In this document: positions 31,552 through 39,907 of the stretch, one piece after another
How positions within the stretch are numbered: the first letter of the stretch is position 1
Layout: each line of letters begins with the position of its first letter
DNA from: DASSUW01 sp036257565
GTDB taxonomy: Bacteria; Actinomycetota; Thermoleophilia; Solirubrobacterales; Solirubrobacteraceae
Direction of reading: 5' to 3'
Assembly: GCA_036257565.1 (NCBI GenBank)
Contig: DATAFH010000006.1
Coordinates: 1-64,000, forward strand
DNA length: 64,000 nt
Program-made: the position numbers and the translations under genes
Notes under the pieces: model-generated
The model's database searches: none
Told to the model about the DNA's origin: nothing
The model's input: the letters and a program-made list of their open reading frames with translations, nothing else

Positions 31552-32094
31552 GTGAGCTCCCGATTCGAGAAGACCGGAACCGAGACCGTCTACGACGGCA
31601 ACTTCTTCACGGTCGCGCGCGCAAGCTTCCGCCACGAGGATGGGGGAGAGGTGCAGCGCGAGATCGTCACCCACCCCGGCGCGGTCGGGATCGTGGTGCT
31701 CGACGGCGACCGGCTGTGGTTCGTCCGCCAGCCGCGCGAGGCGGTCGGCGTCCCGGACCTGCTCGAGCTGCCCGCCGGCAAGCTCGACGAGGAGGGCGAG
31801 TCGCCGCTCGATACCGCGAAGCGCGAGCTCGCCGAGGAGCTGGGCAAGCAGGCGTCCGACTGGGAGCCGCTCGGCGCGTTCTTCACGTCGCCGGGCTTCA
31901 CGAACGAGCAGGTCCACCTCTACCTGGCCACCGGGATCTCCGACCTCGACGAGCGCCCCGAGGTCGACGAGGACGAGCGCATCGACGCCGAGGTCCGCCC
32001 GCTCTCGGAGCTCGACGCGATCCTCGCGGAGACGACGGACTCGAAGACCCTGATCGGGCTCTACCGCCTGCGCGACCGGCTGAACGGGCGTTGA
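31552..32094 (+). CDS. Nudix hydrolase, ADP-ribose pyrophosphatase type
   Basis: A 180-residue protein. The N-terminal strands (RFEKTGTETVYDGNFFTVAR) are those of the ADP-ribose/sugar-nucleotide subgroup. The Nudix box GKLDEEGESPLDTAKRELAE then ELG matches G-x5-E-x7-R-E-U-x-E-E-x-G-U. The later FFTSPGFTNEQVHLYLATG is the segment (with Pro 15-17 residues after the box) that marks ADP-ribose pyrophosphatases. In Actinobacteria this gene is regularly found between pyrG and xerD, as here. It would hydrolyse ADP-ribose to AMP and ribose 5-phosphate. Confidence 0.92.
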   Translation: MSSRFEKTGTETVYDGNFFTVARASFRHEDGGEVQREIVTHPGAVGIVVLDGDRLWFVRQPREAVGVPDLLELPAGKLDEEGESPLDTAKRELAEELGKQASDWEPLGAFFTSPGFTNEQVHLYLATGISDLDERPEVDEDERIDAEVRPLSELDAILAETTDSKTLIGLYRLRDRLNGR

Positions 32095-32149
32095 CAGCCA
32101 CGTTGCAGTCCGCAGGGCGTCGTGCCCGCGCGGCGAAGAGATCGGGTCC

Positions 32150-33082
32150 ATGGCGATCGCCACGCCCACGCAGCCGTTCGAGCACCTGGTGCTCGACTTC
32201 CTCGCCTACCTCGAGTTCGAGCGTGGGCTCTCCCGCAACACGCTCGAGGCCTACCGCTCGGACCTCCAGCAGCTCGGCGCGCACCTGCGGCGGACGGACA
32301 CGGACGCGCTGCTGGCGACCCACAGCGACCTCGCCGACTTCGTCGCCGACCTCGCGGCGGGCGGGGAGGGCCGCCCCCCGGCCTCGGCCGCCACCCTCCA
32401 GCGCAAGGTCGCTTGCCTGCGCTCGTTCTACCGCCACCTGCGCCGCCAGGACCTGACCGCCGACGACCCGACGGTCCACCTCCGCGCTCCGAAGCAGAAC
32501 CGCCGCCTGCCGCAGGTGCTCAGCCGCGACGAGGTCGGCAAGCTGCTCGAGTCTCCGCGCGGCACCGAGCCGCCCGCCCTGCGCGACCGCGCGCTGCTCG
32601 AGCTGATGTACGCGTGCGGGCTCCGCGCCTCCGAGGCGATCGGGCTCGAGCTCGGCGACATCGACCTCGAGGACGGGATCCTGCGCGCCCGCGGCAAGGG
32701 CTCCAAGGAGCGCCTCGTCCCGATCGGGGCCACCGCGTCGCGCGCGCTCGTCACGTACCTGGGCAGAGGGCGGCCGCGCCTCGTGGGCGACCGCCTCGAA
32801 GCGTCCCTGTTCGTCAACCATCGCGGCGCGCGGCTGACCCGCCAGGGGCTCTACAAGATCGTCCAGCGGCACGCCCGGGCGGCCGGCCTCGAGGGCAAGA
32901 TGAGCCCGCACACCCTCCGCCACACGTTCGCAACGCACCTGCTCGCCGGCGGCTGCGACCTGCGCTCGCTGCAGGAGATGCTCGGCCACGCCGACATCGC
33001 CACGACCCAGGTCTACACGCACCTCTCGGCCGAGCGCCTCAAGGACGTCTACCACCAGGCGCACCCGCGGGCGCACCGCTAG
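32150..33082 (+). CDS. xerD: Tyrosine recombinase XerD
   Basis: A 310-residue site-specific recombinase resolving chromosome dimers at dif. The N-terminal SAM-like domain runs FEHLVLDFLAYLEFERGLSR through NTLEAYRSDLQQ. The catalytic residues are Arg in YACGLRASEAIGLELGDID, Lys in RGKGSKERLVPI, His-x-x-Arg in MSPHTLRHTFATHLLAGGCD, His/Trp position in MLGHADIATTQVYTHLS, where the Tyr nucleophile lies. Length, position (nudix-xerD) and lack of phage neighbours support the housekeeping enzyme rather than an integrase. The ATG at 32150 is 55 bp after the nudix gene. Confidence 0.93.
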   Translation: MAIATPTQPFEHLVLDFLAYLEFERGLSRNTLEAYRSDLQQLGAHLRRTDTDALLATHSDLADFVADLAAGGEGRPPASAATLQRKVACLRSFYRHLRRQDLTADDPTVHLRAPKQNRRLPQVLSRDEVGKLLESPRGTEPPALRDRALLELMYACGLRASEAIGLELGDIDLEDGILRARGKGSKERLVPIGATASRALVTYLGRGRPRLVGDRLEASLFVNHRGARLTRQGLYKIVQRHARAAGLEGKMSPHTLRHTFATHLLAGGCDLRSLQEMLGHADIATTQVYTHLSAERLKDVYHQAHPRAHR

Positions 33083-33110
33083 CCGCCACCCGGCGGCTAT
33101 CGTCAGCGCC

Positions 33111-34262
33111 GTGCGCGCCTTCGTGGTGGTGATCGACGCCTGCGGGGCGGGCGAGTTGCCCGACAGCGGCGACTACGGCGACGCCGGGGCCAACACGCTG
33201 GGCCACGTCGCGGAGGCGTCGGGAGGCCTCGACCTGCCGGTGATGGCGGCCCTGGGGCTGGGCAACATCATGCCGCTCACCGGCGTCGAGCCGGCCGCCG
33301 AGCCGGTCGTGCACGGCCGCCTCCACCCGCTCGGCCCGGGGAAGGACACGATCACCGGCCACTGGGAGCTGATGGGCGTGATCACGCCGGTCGCGCTGCG
33401 CACCTACCCGGACGGCTTCCCGCAGGAGGTCGTCGACACGCTCCGCGAGGCGACCGGCCGCGGCGTGCTCTGCAACCGGCCGTACTCCGGCACGCAGGTG
33501 ATCGACGACTTCGGCGGGCGGCACCTCGAGACGGGCGACCTGATCGTCTACACGTCGGCGGACTCGGTGCTGCAGATCGCCGCCCACGAGCACGTCGTGC
33601 CGCTGCCCGAGCTGTACGAGGCCTGTGCCGCGGCGCGCCGGATCATGACCGGCGAGCACGCCGTCGGGCGCGTGATCGCCCGCCCGTTCGAGGGCGAGCC
33701 GGGGGCCTTCCGGCGCACCGAGGGGCGCCGCGACATCGCGCTCGACCCGCCCGGCCGGTCGTACCTCCAGGAGCTCCAGGCCGCCGGCGTGCGCGTGCAC
33801 ACCGTCGGCAAGATCGGCCAGGTGTTCATCGGCGTCGGCGTCGACGAGCAGCACAAGGCGGCCACCAACGCGGCGGGCATCGCCGAGACGGGACGGCTGA
33901 TCGACGAGCTCGACGAGGGCCTCGTGTTCGCGAACCTCGTGGAGACCGACCAGGTGTACGGCCACCGCAACGACGTCCCCGGGTTCCATGCGGCGCTGCG
34001 CGAGATCGACGCGGCCGTCGGGAACTGGCTCGAGCGGCTCGACCCCGAGCGCGACCTGCTCGTCCTCACCGCCGACCACGGGTGCGATCCGACCCACCCG
34101 GGCACCGACCACACGCGCGAGCACGCGCCGCTGCTCGCCCGCTTCGCCGGCCACGGATCACGCCGCGACGACGGCCCGTTCGCCGACGTGGGCGCCTCCG
34201 TGCTCCGCTGGCTCGCGCGCCGGGACGCCCCCGCGCTGCTGGGCGAGCCGTTCGTGCCGTGA
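33111..34262 (+). CDS. deoB: Phosphopentomutase
   Basis: A 383-residue alkaline-phosphatase-superfamily enzyme interconverting (deoxy)ribose 1- and 5-phosphates in nucleoside salvage. Metal ligands: Asp in FVVVIDACGAGELPDSGDYG, a Thr nucleophile in GKDTITGHWELMG, and Asp/His pairs in FANLVETDQVYGHRNDVPGF, VLTADHGCDPTHPGTDHTRE. The insert domain YSGTQVIDDFGGRH is family-typical. The gene starts with GTG 28 bp after xerD and overlaps the following lipoprotein gene (GTGA). Confidence 0.95.
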   Translation: MRAFVVVIDACGAGELPDSGDYGDAGANTLGHVAEASGGLDLPVMAALGLGNIMPLTGVEPAAEPVVHGRLHPLGPGKDTITGHWELMGVITPVALRTYPDGFPQEVVDTLREATGRGVLCNRPYSGTQVIDDFGGRHLETGDLIVYTSADSVLQIAAHEHVVPLPELYEACAAARRIMTGEHAVGRVIARPFEGEPGAFRRTEGRRDIALDPPGRSYLQELQAAGVRVHTVGKIGQVFIGVGVDEQHKAATNAAGIAETGRLIDELDEGLVFANLVETDQVYGHRNDVPGFHAALREIDAAVGNWLERLDPERDLLVLTADHGCDPTHPGTDHTREHAPLLARFAGHGSRRDDGPFADVGASVLRWLARRDAPALLGEPFVP

Positions 34263-35428
34263 GCTGGCGCGCAGGCGCGGTCGCCGTCCTCATCCTCGTC
34301 GGGGGATGCGGCGGCGGCGACGAGCCCGCTCCGCGGCCGACCGCCACGCCCGCGGCGCCGGTCGAGCGCGTCGAGCCGACGCCCGAGGAGGCGATCGCCG
34401 CGCTGCTCGAGCGGCGCGCCGCGGCGCTCGAGGCCGGCGACTCTTGGGCCTACGCGGCGACGGCGACCGCCGCCCGGCGCCGCGCCGACCGGGTACACGC
34501 ACGCCGCGCCGCCCGCCTCCGCCCCAGCGAGGTGAAGCTCGTGCCGCTCAAGGTCGACGTGCAGGGCAACCGCGCGACCGCGCGCGTCGTCACCTCGTAC
34601 GGGCTGGCCGGCGTCCGCAGCGAGTTCCGGGTCGAGCGCCGGATGACCTTCCGACGGCGCGGCGAGTGGCGTGTCGCTGCGGTACGCGCGAGACGCGGCG
34701 CGCCGCCATGGGAGATCGGGGACTTCGTCCGGCGCGGCACACATCATTTCGTGATCCTCGCGCCCGCGCCTCTCGACGTCGGCGACCTGCCGACGGTGCT
34801 CGAGTCCGGCTACGGGGCGATGCGGGAGCTGCTCGCCGGCAGCCGCCTCCGGCGCGGCTACCTCGTCCTCGTGACCGCCGACGCCGCCCAAGCAGGCGCG
34901 CTGACGACGCGGATCCAGGGCGTCGAAACGCTGGCCGCGATCTCCGACGCGACGATCGTCCAGTCCGGTCCCGCCGCCGAGGTGGACCGGGTCGTCGGCT
35001 TGCGGCTGCTGGTCGTCTGGCAGTCGTTCGGCCTCCTCGGCCCCGACGAGCGCGAGCGGGTCGTCACCCATGAGCTGACCCACGCCGCCCTCGCGGGCAC
35101 GACGTCCGGGCGAACGCCCTCCTGGCTCAGCGAGGGCGTCGCCCTCTACGTCTCCGGCGACCGCCGCGCGGCGCCCCCGGGCGCCGACCTCACCGCCCTC
35201 TCGCGGCCGCACGACATCGGCCGCCTCTCCGGAGCGGCCCAGTCCGACGCCTACGCCGCCAGCTCCGCGGCCGCGTTCGCGATCGCCGAGCGGTTCGGCC
35301 GCCGGCGCCTGCTGCGGCTCCACGACGTCTTCAACGACCCGTCGCTGCGCGGGCGCCCGGGACCGCGACTTGCCGACCGCGCCGTCCGGCGGGTGCTCGG
35401 CGTCCGCCTCGACGAGATCCTAAGCTGA
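34259..35428 (+). CDS. Lipoprotein with a gluzincin-type (HExxH) metallopeptidase domain
   Basis: A 389-residue exported protein. The N-terminus SWRAGAVAVLILVGGCGGGD carries a lipobox (LVGGC), so it should be membrane-tethered. A domain at about residues 40-150 (EEAIAALLERRAAALEAGDS, VRSEFRVERRMTFRRRGEWR) resembles SnoaL/DUF4440-like cone folds. The C-terminal half has the zinc motif ERVVTHELTHAALAGTTSGR then TPSWLSEGVALYVSGD, in which His-Glu-x-x-His plus the downstream Glu of SEG form the MA-clan site. It is translationally coupled to deoB and lies six bases before mutM, but no functional tie to either is obvious. A role in envelope protein turnover is inference. Confidence 0.82.
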   Translation: MSWRAGAVAVLILVGGCGGGDEPAPRPTATPAAPVERVEPTPEEAIAALLERRAAALEAGDSWAYAATATAARRRADRVHARRAARLRPSEVKLVPLKVDVQGNRATARVVTSYGLAGVRSEFRVERRMTFRRRGEWRVAAVRARRGAPPWEIGDFVRRGTHHFVILAPAPLDVGDLPTVLESGYGAMRELLAGSRLRRGYLVLVTADAAQAGALTTRIQGVETLAAISDATIVQSGPAAEVDRVVGLRLLVVWQSFGLLGPDERERVVTHELTHAALAGTTSGRTPSWLSEGVALYVSGDRRAAPPGADLTALSRPHDIGRLSGAAQSDAYAASSAAAFAIAERFGRRRLLRLHDVFNDPSLRGRPGPRLADRAVRRVLGVRLDEILS

Positions 35429-35434
35429 GCCCGA

Positions 35435-36319
35435 GTGCCCGAGCTGCCCGAGGTCGAGACGATCCGCCGCCACCTCGCGCAGCATGTGGAGGGGCGCACG
35501 CTGCAGCGGCTCGAGGTCCTCGACGAGCGCTGGTCGCGCCCCCTCGCGGGCGCCGAGCTCGCCGCCGCCGTCGAGGGCCGCAGACTTCAGCGACTGTCCC
35601 GGCGCGGCAAGTACCTCGTCTGGGAGCTCGAGGACGACGTCTTCCTGCTCGTCCACCTGCGCATGACCGGGACGCTGCTGCTCGACCCGCCCGGAGCGCC
35701 GCCCCACACCCGGGTGTGGCTGCGCCTCGACGACCACCAGCTCGCGTTCACCGACCCGCGGCGCTTCGGCACCGGCGAGCTGGCGCTCGGCACCGACCAG
35801 CGCGACGCGTTCTTCGCCGCCCGCCTCGGGGTCGAGCCGGCGAGCCGTAACTTCACCGCCGCCCACCTGCACGCCATGGCCAAGCGCTCCCGCGCGCCCA
35901 TCAAGGCGTTCCTGCTCGACCAGAAGCGGATCGCGGGCGTGGGGAACATCTACGCCGACGAGGCGCTGTTCCGCGCGCGCCTGCATCCCCTCAGGCTCGC
36001 GAGCCGGCTCACGCGCCCACAGGCGCAGGCACTGAGGGACGCCGTCGTCGCGTCGCTCGACGCCGGCATCGCCGCGAAGGGCGCGACGATCGACGACTAC
36101 CGCGACCCCGACGGCGTCAGCGGGAGCTTCCAGGACCAGTTCCTCGTCCACCGGCGCGAGGGCGAGCCCTGCCCGCGCTGCGGCCGGCCCGTGCGCAAGC
36201 TGCGCGCCGCCGGCCGCGGCACGTACGTATGTGAGGGCTGCCAGCCCCGACCGCGCTACGCGGCGGCTTCGGCGAGGTCGGCCAGGAGGCCGGCCTTGTC
36301 CACCTGGACGAGCTCCTGA
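35435..36319 (+). CDS. mutM: Formamidopyrimidine-DNA glycosylase
   Basis: A 294-residue base-excision enzyme removing 8-oxoguanine and FaPy. The N-terminal PELPEVETIRRHL supplies the catalytic Pro and Glu; RRGKYLVWEL has the Lys at the expected beta-turn. The H2TH motif is DQKRIAGVGNIYADEALFRA, and the zinc finger is CPRCGRPVRKLRAAGRGTYV then CEGCQ. The zinc finger normally ends the protein. Here about 20 further residues (ARSARRPALSTWTSS) are read from the antisense of the glutaredoxin gene, giving a 64-base convergent overlap. The GTG at 35435 sits directly before the essential Pro. Confidence 0.94.
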   Translation: MPELPEVETIRRHLAQHVEGRTLQRLEVLDERWSRPLAGAELAAAVEGRRLQRLSRRGKYLVWELEDDVFLLVHLRMTGTLLLDPPGAPPHTRVWLRLDDHQLAFTDPRRFGTGELALGTDQRDAFFAARLGVEPASRNFTAAHLHAMAKRSRAPIKAFLLDQKRIAGVGNIYADEALFRARLHPLRLASRLTRPQAQALRDAVVASLDAGIAAKGATIDDYRDPDGVSGSFQDQFLVHRREGEPCPRCGRPVRKLRAAGRGTYVCEGCQPRPRYAAASARSARRPALSTWTSS

Positions 36320-36516
36320 TAACCGCCGACCACCTGGTCGTCGATGACGACCTGGGGGAACGTCATCATGCCGGTCATCCGGACCAGCTCGGTGCGACCC
36401 AGGGCGTCCTTCGCGAGGTTGATCTCGTCGTAGAGGATGTTCCGCTTGTCGAGGAGTGACTTCGCCACGCGGCAAAAACCGCACGGCTCAGTCGTGTAAA
36501 TCGTGACCCGGTTCAT
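36256..36516 (-). CDS. Glutaredoxin-like thiol oxidoreductase
   Basis: An 86-residue thioredoxin-fold protein: MNRVTIYTTEPCGFCRVAKS, LLDKRNILYDEINLAKDALG, MTGMMTFPQVVIDDQVVGGY, QELVQVDKAGLLADLAEAAA. The active site is Cys-Gly-Phe-Cys, and the cis-Pro loop TFPQVVID and the VVGGY glutathione-type motif are intact. Actinobacteria usually lack glutathione, so it is probably reduced by mycothiol or another low-molecular-weight thiol, or by thioredoxin reductase. It is divergent from recO with only 18 bp between start codons, so their promoters must overlap the coding regions or be shared. Confidence 0.93.
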   Translation of the reverse strand: MNRVTIYTTEPCGFCRVAKSLLDKRNILYDEINLAKDALGRTELVRMTGMMTFPQVVIDDQVVGGYQELVQVDKAGLLADLAEAAA

Positions 36517-36534
36517 TACTTCAGGAAATATAGC

Positions 36535-37257
36535 GTGGGCTCCAGTCTGAAAACGGAGGGCATCGTGCTCCGCAGCCTGCGCTACGGCGAGGCCGACCGC
36601 ATCCTGCACCTCTATACCCCGGATCGGGGAAGAGTGAGCGCCATCGCCAAGGGCGTCCGCCGCGCGCGCTCCCGGTTCGGGGGCCGCCTGGAGCCGTTCT
36701 TCCACCTCCAGCTCGTGCTCTACGAAGGCCGCAGCGAGCTGCTCACGGTCACGAGCGCCGAGACCGTCGCCGCTCATCCGCGGCTGCGGGAGGACGCCGC
36801 CGCGCTCGACGGCGCGGCCCGCGCCTGCGAGGCCGTCGCCCGCGTGTTCGACGACGGCGACCCGCACGCCGGCGTCTTCCACCTGCTCGCCAACGAGCTC
36901 GCGCTGCTCGACCGCGAGCCAGGCCGAGCCGGGCGCGCCAACGCCCTCGCCTTCCGCCTCAAGCTGCTGCTGGCGGCCGGCTTCGCGCCGCAGCTGGCGG
37001 CGTGCGCGTCGTGCGGCGAGCGAGAGCACCTCTCGGGCTTCTCGGGCGCCGCGGGCGGCGTCGTCTGCGCGGCGTGCGAGGCAAGCGCCTTCCCGCTCGA
37101 CCAGGAGGCACACGACTTCCTCGTCACGGCGCTCGCGCGGCCGCTGGCCGAGGCGCCCGACGCGTCCCCGCGCGCGCTCGCCCAGTCCCAGCGCGCCATC
37201 CTCGAGACGCTCGAGCACCACGCGCACGTGCGGCTGCGGGCGGTCGGACGCGGATAG
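36535..37257 (+). CDS. recO: DNA repair protein RecO
   Basis: A 240-residue recombination mediator that loads RecA with RecR and anneals single strands. The N-terminal OB-fold starts LKTEGIVLRSLRYGEADRIL and IAKGVRRARSRFGGRLEPFF, both highly typical. The helical C-terminus holds a zinc-type pair, CASCGEREHLSGFSGAAGG and VCAACEASAF. Length is normal. The start is a GTG at 36535; ppdK begins 11 bp after the stop. Confidence 0.92.
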   Translation: MGSSLKTEGIVLRSLRYGEADRILHLYTPDRGRVSAIAKGVRRARSRFGGRLEPFFHLQLVLYEGRSELLTVTSAETVAAHPRLREDAAALDGAARACEAVARVFDDGDPHAGVFHLLANELALLDREPGRAGRANALAFRLKLLLAAGFAPQLAACASCGEREHLSGFSGAAGGVVCAACEASAFPLDQEAHDFLVTALARPLAEAPDASPRALAQSQRAILETLEHHAHVRLRAVGRG

Positions 37258-37267
37258 GATCGCGCAC

Positions 37268-39874
37268 ATGCAGTGGGTCTACGACTTCGCCGAGGGCTCG
37301 AAGGACATGCGCGACCTGCTCGGCGGCAAGGGCGCCAACGTCGCGGAGATGACCCGCGTGCTGGGAGCCGACAAGGTCCCCGCGGGCTTCACGATCACCA
37401 CGGAGGCCTGCGTCGTGTACATGCAGGCCGGTCAGGAGGAGCCGGAGGGGATGGCGGAGCAGGTCGCCGAGGCGCTCGAGCGGCTGCAGGAGCACGCCGG
37501 CAAGCGGTTGGGTGACGACGAGGACCCGCTGCTGGTGTCCGTGCGCTCGGGCGGCCGCGAGTCGATGCCCGGCATGCTGGACACGGTCCTCAACCTCGGC
37601 CTCAACGACACCTCGGTCGAGGGCCTGGCCAACGCCACCGAGAACGAGCGCTTCGCCTGGGATTCTTACCGGCGCTTCGTGCAGATGTTCGGCAACGTCT
37701 CCCGCGGCGTGCGTGGCGAGCAGTTCGAACAGGCGATCAAGGGAATCAAGGCCGATCGCGGCGTCAAGGAGGACACGGAGCTCGACACGGACGCGCTGAA
37801 GGAGCTCACGCGGCGCTTCCAGGAGCTCTACGAGTTCCCGCAGGACCCGCAGGAGCAGCTTCGCCAGGCGATCCGGGCGGTGTTTGACTCCTGGACGGGC
37901 GAGCGGGCGGTCGAGTACCGGCGCATCAACCGGATCCCGGACGAGTGGGGGACCGCGGTGAACGTCCAGCAGATGGTGTTCGGCAACAAGGGCGACACGA
38001 GCGGCTCGGGCGTGGCGTTCAGCCGTGACGAGGTGACCGGCGCGCCGCAGCCGAGCGGCGACTTCCTTCCCAACGCGCAGGGCGAGGACGTGGTCTCCGG
38101 GGTGCGCAATCCGCGCGATATCGCCGAGATGCAGGAGTGGCTGCCGGAGGCCCACGAGCAGCTGCTGGAGATCCTGCGCACGCTCGAGGCCCATTACAAG
38201 GACATGCAGGACACCGAGTTCACGGTCGAGGAGGGGCAGCTGTTCATGCTGCAGACCCGCGACGCCAAGCGCCCGGCGCAGGCGGCGGTGCGGTTCGCGT
38301 GCGACGCGGTGGACGAGGGGCTGCTGTCCAAGGAGGAGGCGCTGGCGACGATCGACCCCGCGTCGCTCGACGCGCTGCTGCACCCGACGTTCGACCCGAA
38401 GGCCGAGTTCGAGGTGCTGGCCAGCGGCGTGAACGCGTCGCCGGGGGCGGCCAAGGGCGAGGTGGTGTTCACGGCGGCGGACGCCGTCGCGGCGGGGGAG
38501 GAGGGGCGGGACGTGATCCTCGTGCGCCCGTTCACCGAGGCCGACGACGTGGCCGGCTTCCACGCCGCCAAGGGAATCCTCACGTCCGAGGGCGGCAAGG
38601 CGTCGCACGCGGCGCTGGTCGCGCGCGGCATGGGGCGGCCGGCGGTGGTCGGCGCCTCGGCGCTGGCAATCGACCTCGAGCAGCGGTGCATCACCGTCGA
38701 CGGGACGAAGGTGCACGAGGGCGACCGGATCGCGATCGACGGCACGAAGGGCTGCGTGACGCTCGAGGATGTCCCGCTCGTGGAGGCCGAGGTCAACCCG
38801 AACTTCGAGCGGGTGCTCGAGTGGGCGGACGAGATCCGGCGCTTGGGCGTGCGCACGAACGCCGACACGCCCGAGGACGCGCGCAAGGCGCGCGAGCTGG
38901 GGGCCGAGGGGATCGGCCTGTGCCGGACCGAGCACATGTTCATGGCCGAGGACCGTCAGCCCAAGATGCGGGCGATGATCATGGCCTCCGACGAGGAGGG
39001 CCGGCGCGAGGCGCTGGCCGACCTGCTGCCGTTCCAGCAGGAGGACTTCGAGGGGTTGTTCGAGGCGATGCGCGGCCTGCCGGTCACGATCCGGCTGCTG
39101 GACCCGCCGCTGCACGAGTTCCTGCCCCACCTGCCGGAGCTGCGCGCCCAGGTCGAGCGGGCGCGGATCGAGCGCACCGACGACCTCGAGAAGCTCGAGA
39201 CGATGCTGGCGCGGGTAGAGGAGATCTCCGAGGAGAACCCGATGCTCGGGACGCGCGGGTGCCGGCTGGGGATCCTGTATCCGGAGATCTACGAGATGCA
39301 GGTCCACGCGATCATGCGCGCGGCGGCGGCCATGGACGAGGCGCCGCATCCGGAGATCATGATCCCGCTGATCGACTACGAGCAGGAGCTGGAGATCCTG
39401 CGCGAGCTGGTCGTGCGGATCGGCTCCGAGCACGACTTGGAGGTGGGGGAGGACTACACGGTCGGCACCATGATCGAGCTCCCGCGGGCGTGCTTCGTGG
39501 CCAACCGGATCGCCGAGCACGCCGACTTCTTCTCGTTCGGGACCAACGACCTCACGCAGACGGCGCTCGGGTTCTCGCGCGACGACGTGGAGTCCAAGTT
39601 CGTCCCCACCTACATGCAGCGCAAGATCATCGACCGCTCGCCGTTCGAGACGATCGACAAGCCGGGCGTCGGCTGGCTCGTGCGGCTCGCCGCCTGGGTC
39701 GGTCGCGAGGCGCACCCCGGGCTCAAGCTCGGCATCTGCGGCGAGCACGGCGGCGACCCGGAGTCGATCGACTTCTTCCACATGGCCGGGCTCGACTACG
39801 TCTCCTGCTCGCCGTACCGGGTGCCGATCGCCCGCGTCGCCGCCGCGCAGGCGCAAATTGCACATTCTTCGTAA
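37268..39874 (+). CDS. ppdK: Pyruvate, phosphate dikinase
   Basis: An 868-residue enzyme interconverting pyruvate + ATP + Pi and phosphoenolpyruvate + AMP + PPi. The nucleotide domain opens WVYDFAEGSKDMRDLLGGKG, with SVRSGGRESMPGMLDTVLNL. The swivelling domain has the phospho-His in TSEGGKASHAALVARGMGRP; the usual Thr beside it (GGxTSHAA), a regulatory phosphorylation site in plants and some bacteria, is Ala here. The PEP domain has GAEGIGLCRTEHMF, NPMLGTRGCRLGI, MIELPRACFVANRIAEHADF, SFGTNDLTQTALGFSRDD and catalytic Cys in GICGEHGGDP. The enzyme is complete. It suggests PEP regeneration for gluconeogenesis or pyrophosphate-linked glycolysis. Confidence 0.96.
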   Translation: MQWVYDFAEGSKDMRDLLGGKGANVAEMTRVLGADKVPAGFTITTEACVVYMQAGQEEPEGMAEQVAEALERLQEHAGKRLGDDEDPLLVSVRSGGRESMPGMLDTVLNLGLNDTSVEGLANATENERFAWDSYRRFVQMFGNVSRGVRGEQFEQAIKGIKADRGVKEDTELDTDALKELTRRFQELYEFPQDPQEQLRQAIRAVFDSWTGERAVEYRRINRIPDEWGTAVNVQQMVFGNKGDTSGSGVAFSRDEVTGAPQPSGDFLPNAQGEDVVSGVRNPRDIAEMQEWLPEAHEQLLEILRTLEAHYKDMQDTEFTVEEGQLFMLQTRDAKRPAQAAVRFACDAVDEGLLSKEEALATIDPASLDALLHPTFDPKAEFEVLASGVNASPGAAKGEVVFTAADAVAAGEEGRDVILVRPFTEADDVAGFHAAKGILTSEGGKASHAALVARGMGRPAVVGASALAIDLEQRCITVDGTKVHEGDRIAIDGTKGCVTLEDVPLVEAEVNPNFERVLEWADEIRRLGVRTNADTPEDARKARELGAEGIGLCRTEHMFMAEDRQPKMRAMIMASDEEGRREALADLLPFQQEDFEGLFEAMRGLPVTIRLLDPPLHEFLPHLPELRAQVERARIERTDDLEKLETMLARVEEISEENPMLGTRGCRLGILYPEIYEMQVHAIMRAAAAMDEAPHPEIMIPLIDYEQELEILRELVVRIGSEHDLEVGEDYTVGTMIELPRACFVANRIAEHADFFSFGTNDLTQTALGFSRDDVESKFVPTYMQRKIIDRSPFETIDKPGVGWLVRLAAWVGREAHPGLKLGICGEHGGDPESIDFFHMAGLDYVSCSPYRVPIARVAAAQAQIAHSS

Positions 39875-39907
39875 CGCCTAGCCGCGGGCGCCGCGCAGGC
39901 GGTCACA

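Noticed and set aside
32150..33082. Phage or island integrase
   Set aside because: The tyrosine recombinase has XerD length and motifs and sits in the conserved nudix-xerD-deoB housekeeping context, with no attachment sites or phage genes nearby.
37124..39865. A 900-codon open frame antisense to ppdK
   Set aside because: GC-rich codon bias keeps the opposite strand open. The translation is Arg/His/Val-rich without motifs, and the plus-strand frame is a complete PPDK. Similar antisense frames over dxs, pyrG, recN and aroKB were dropped for the same reason.
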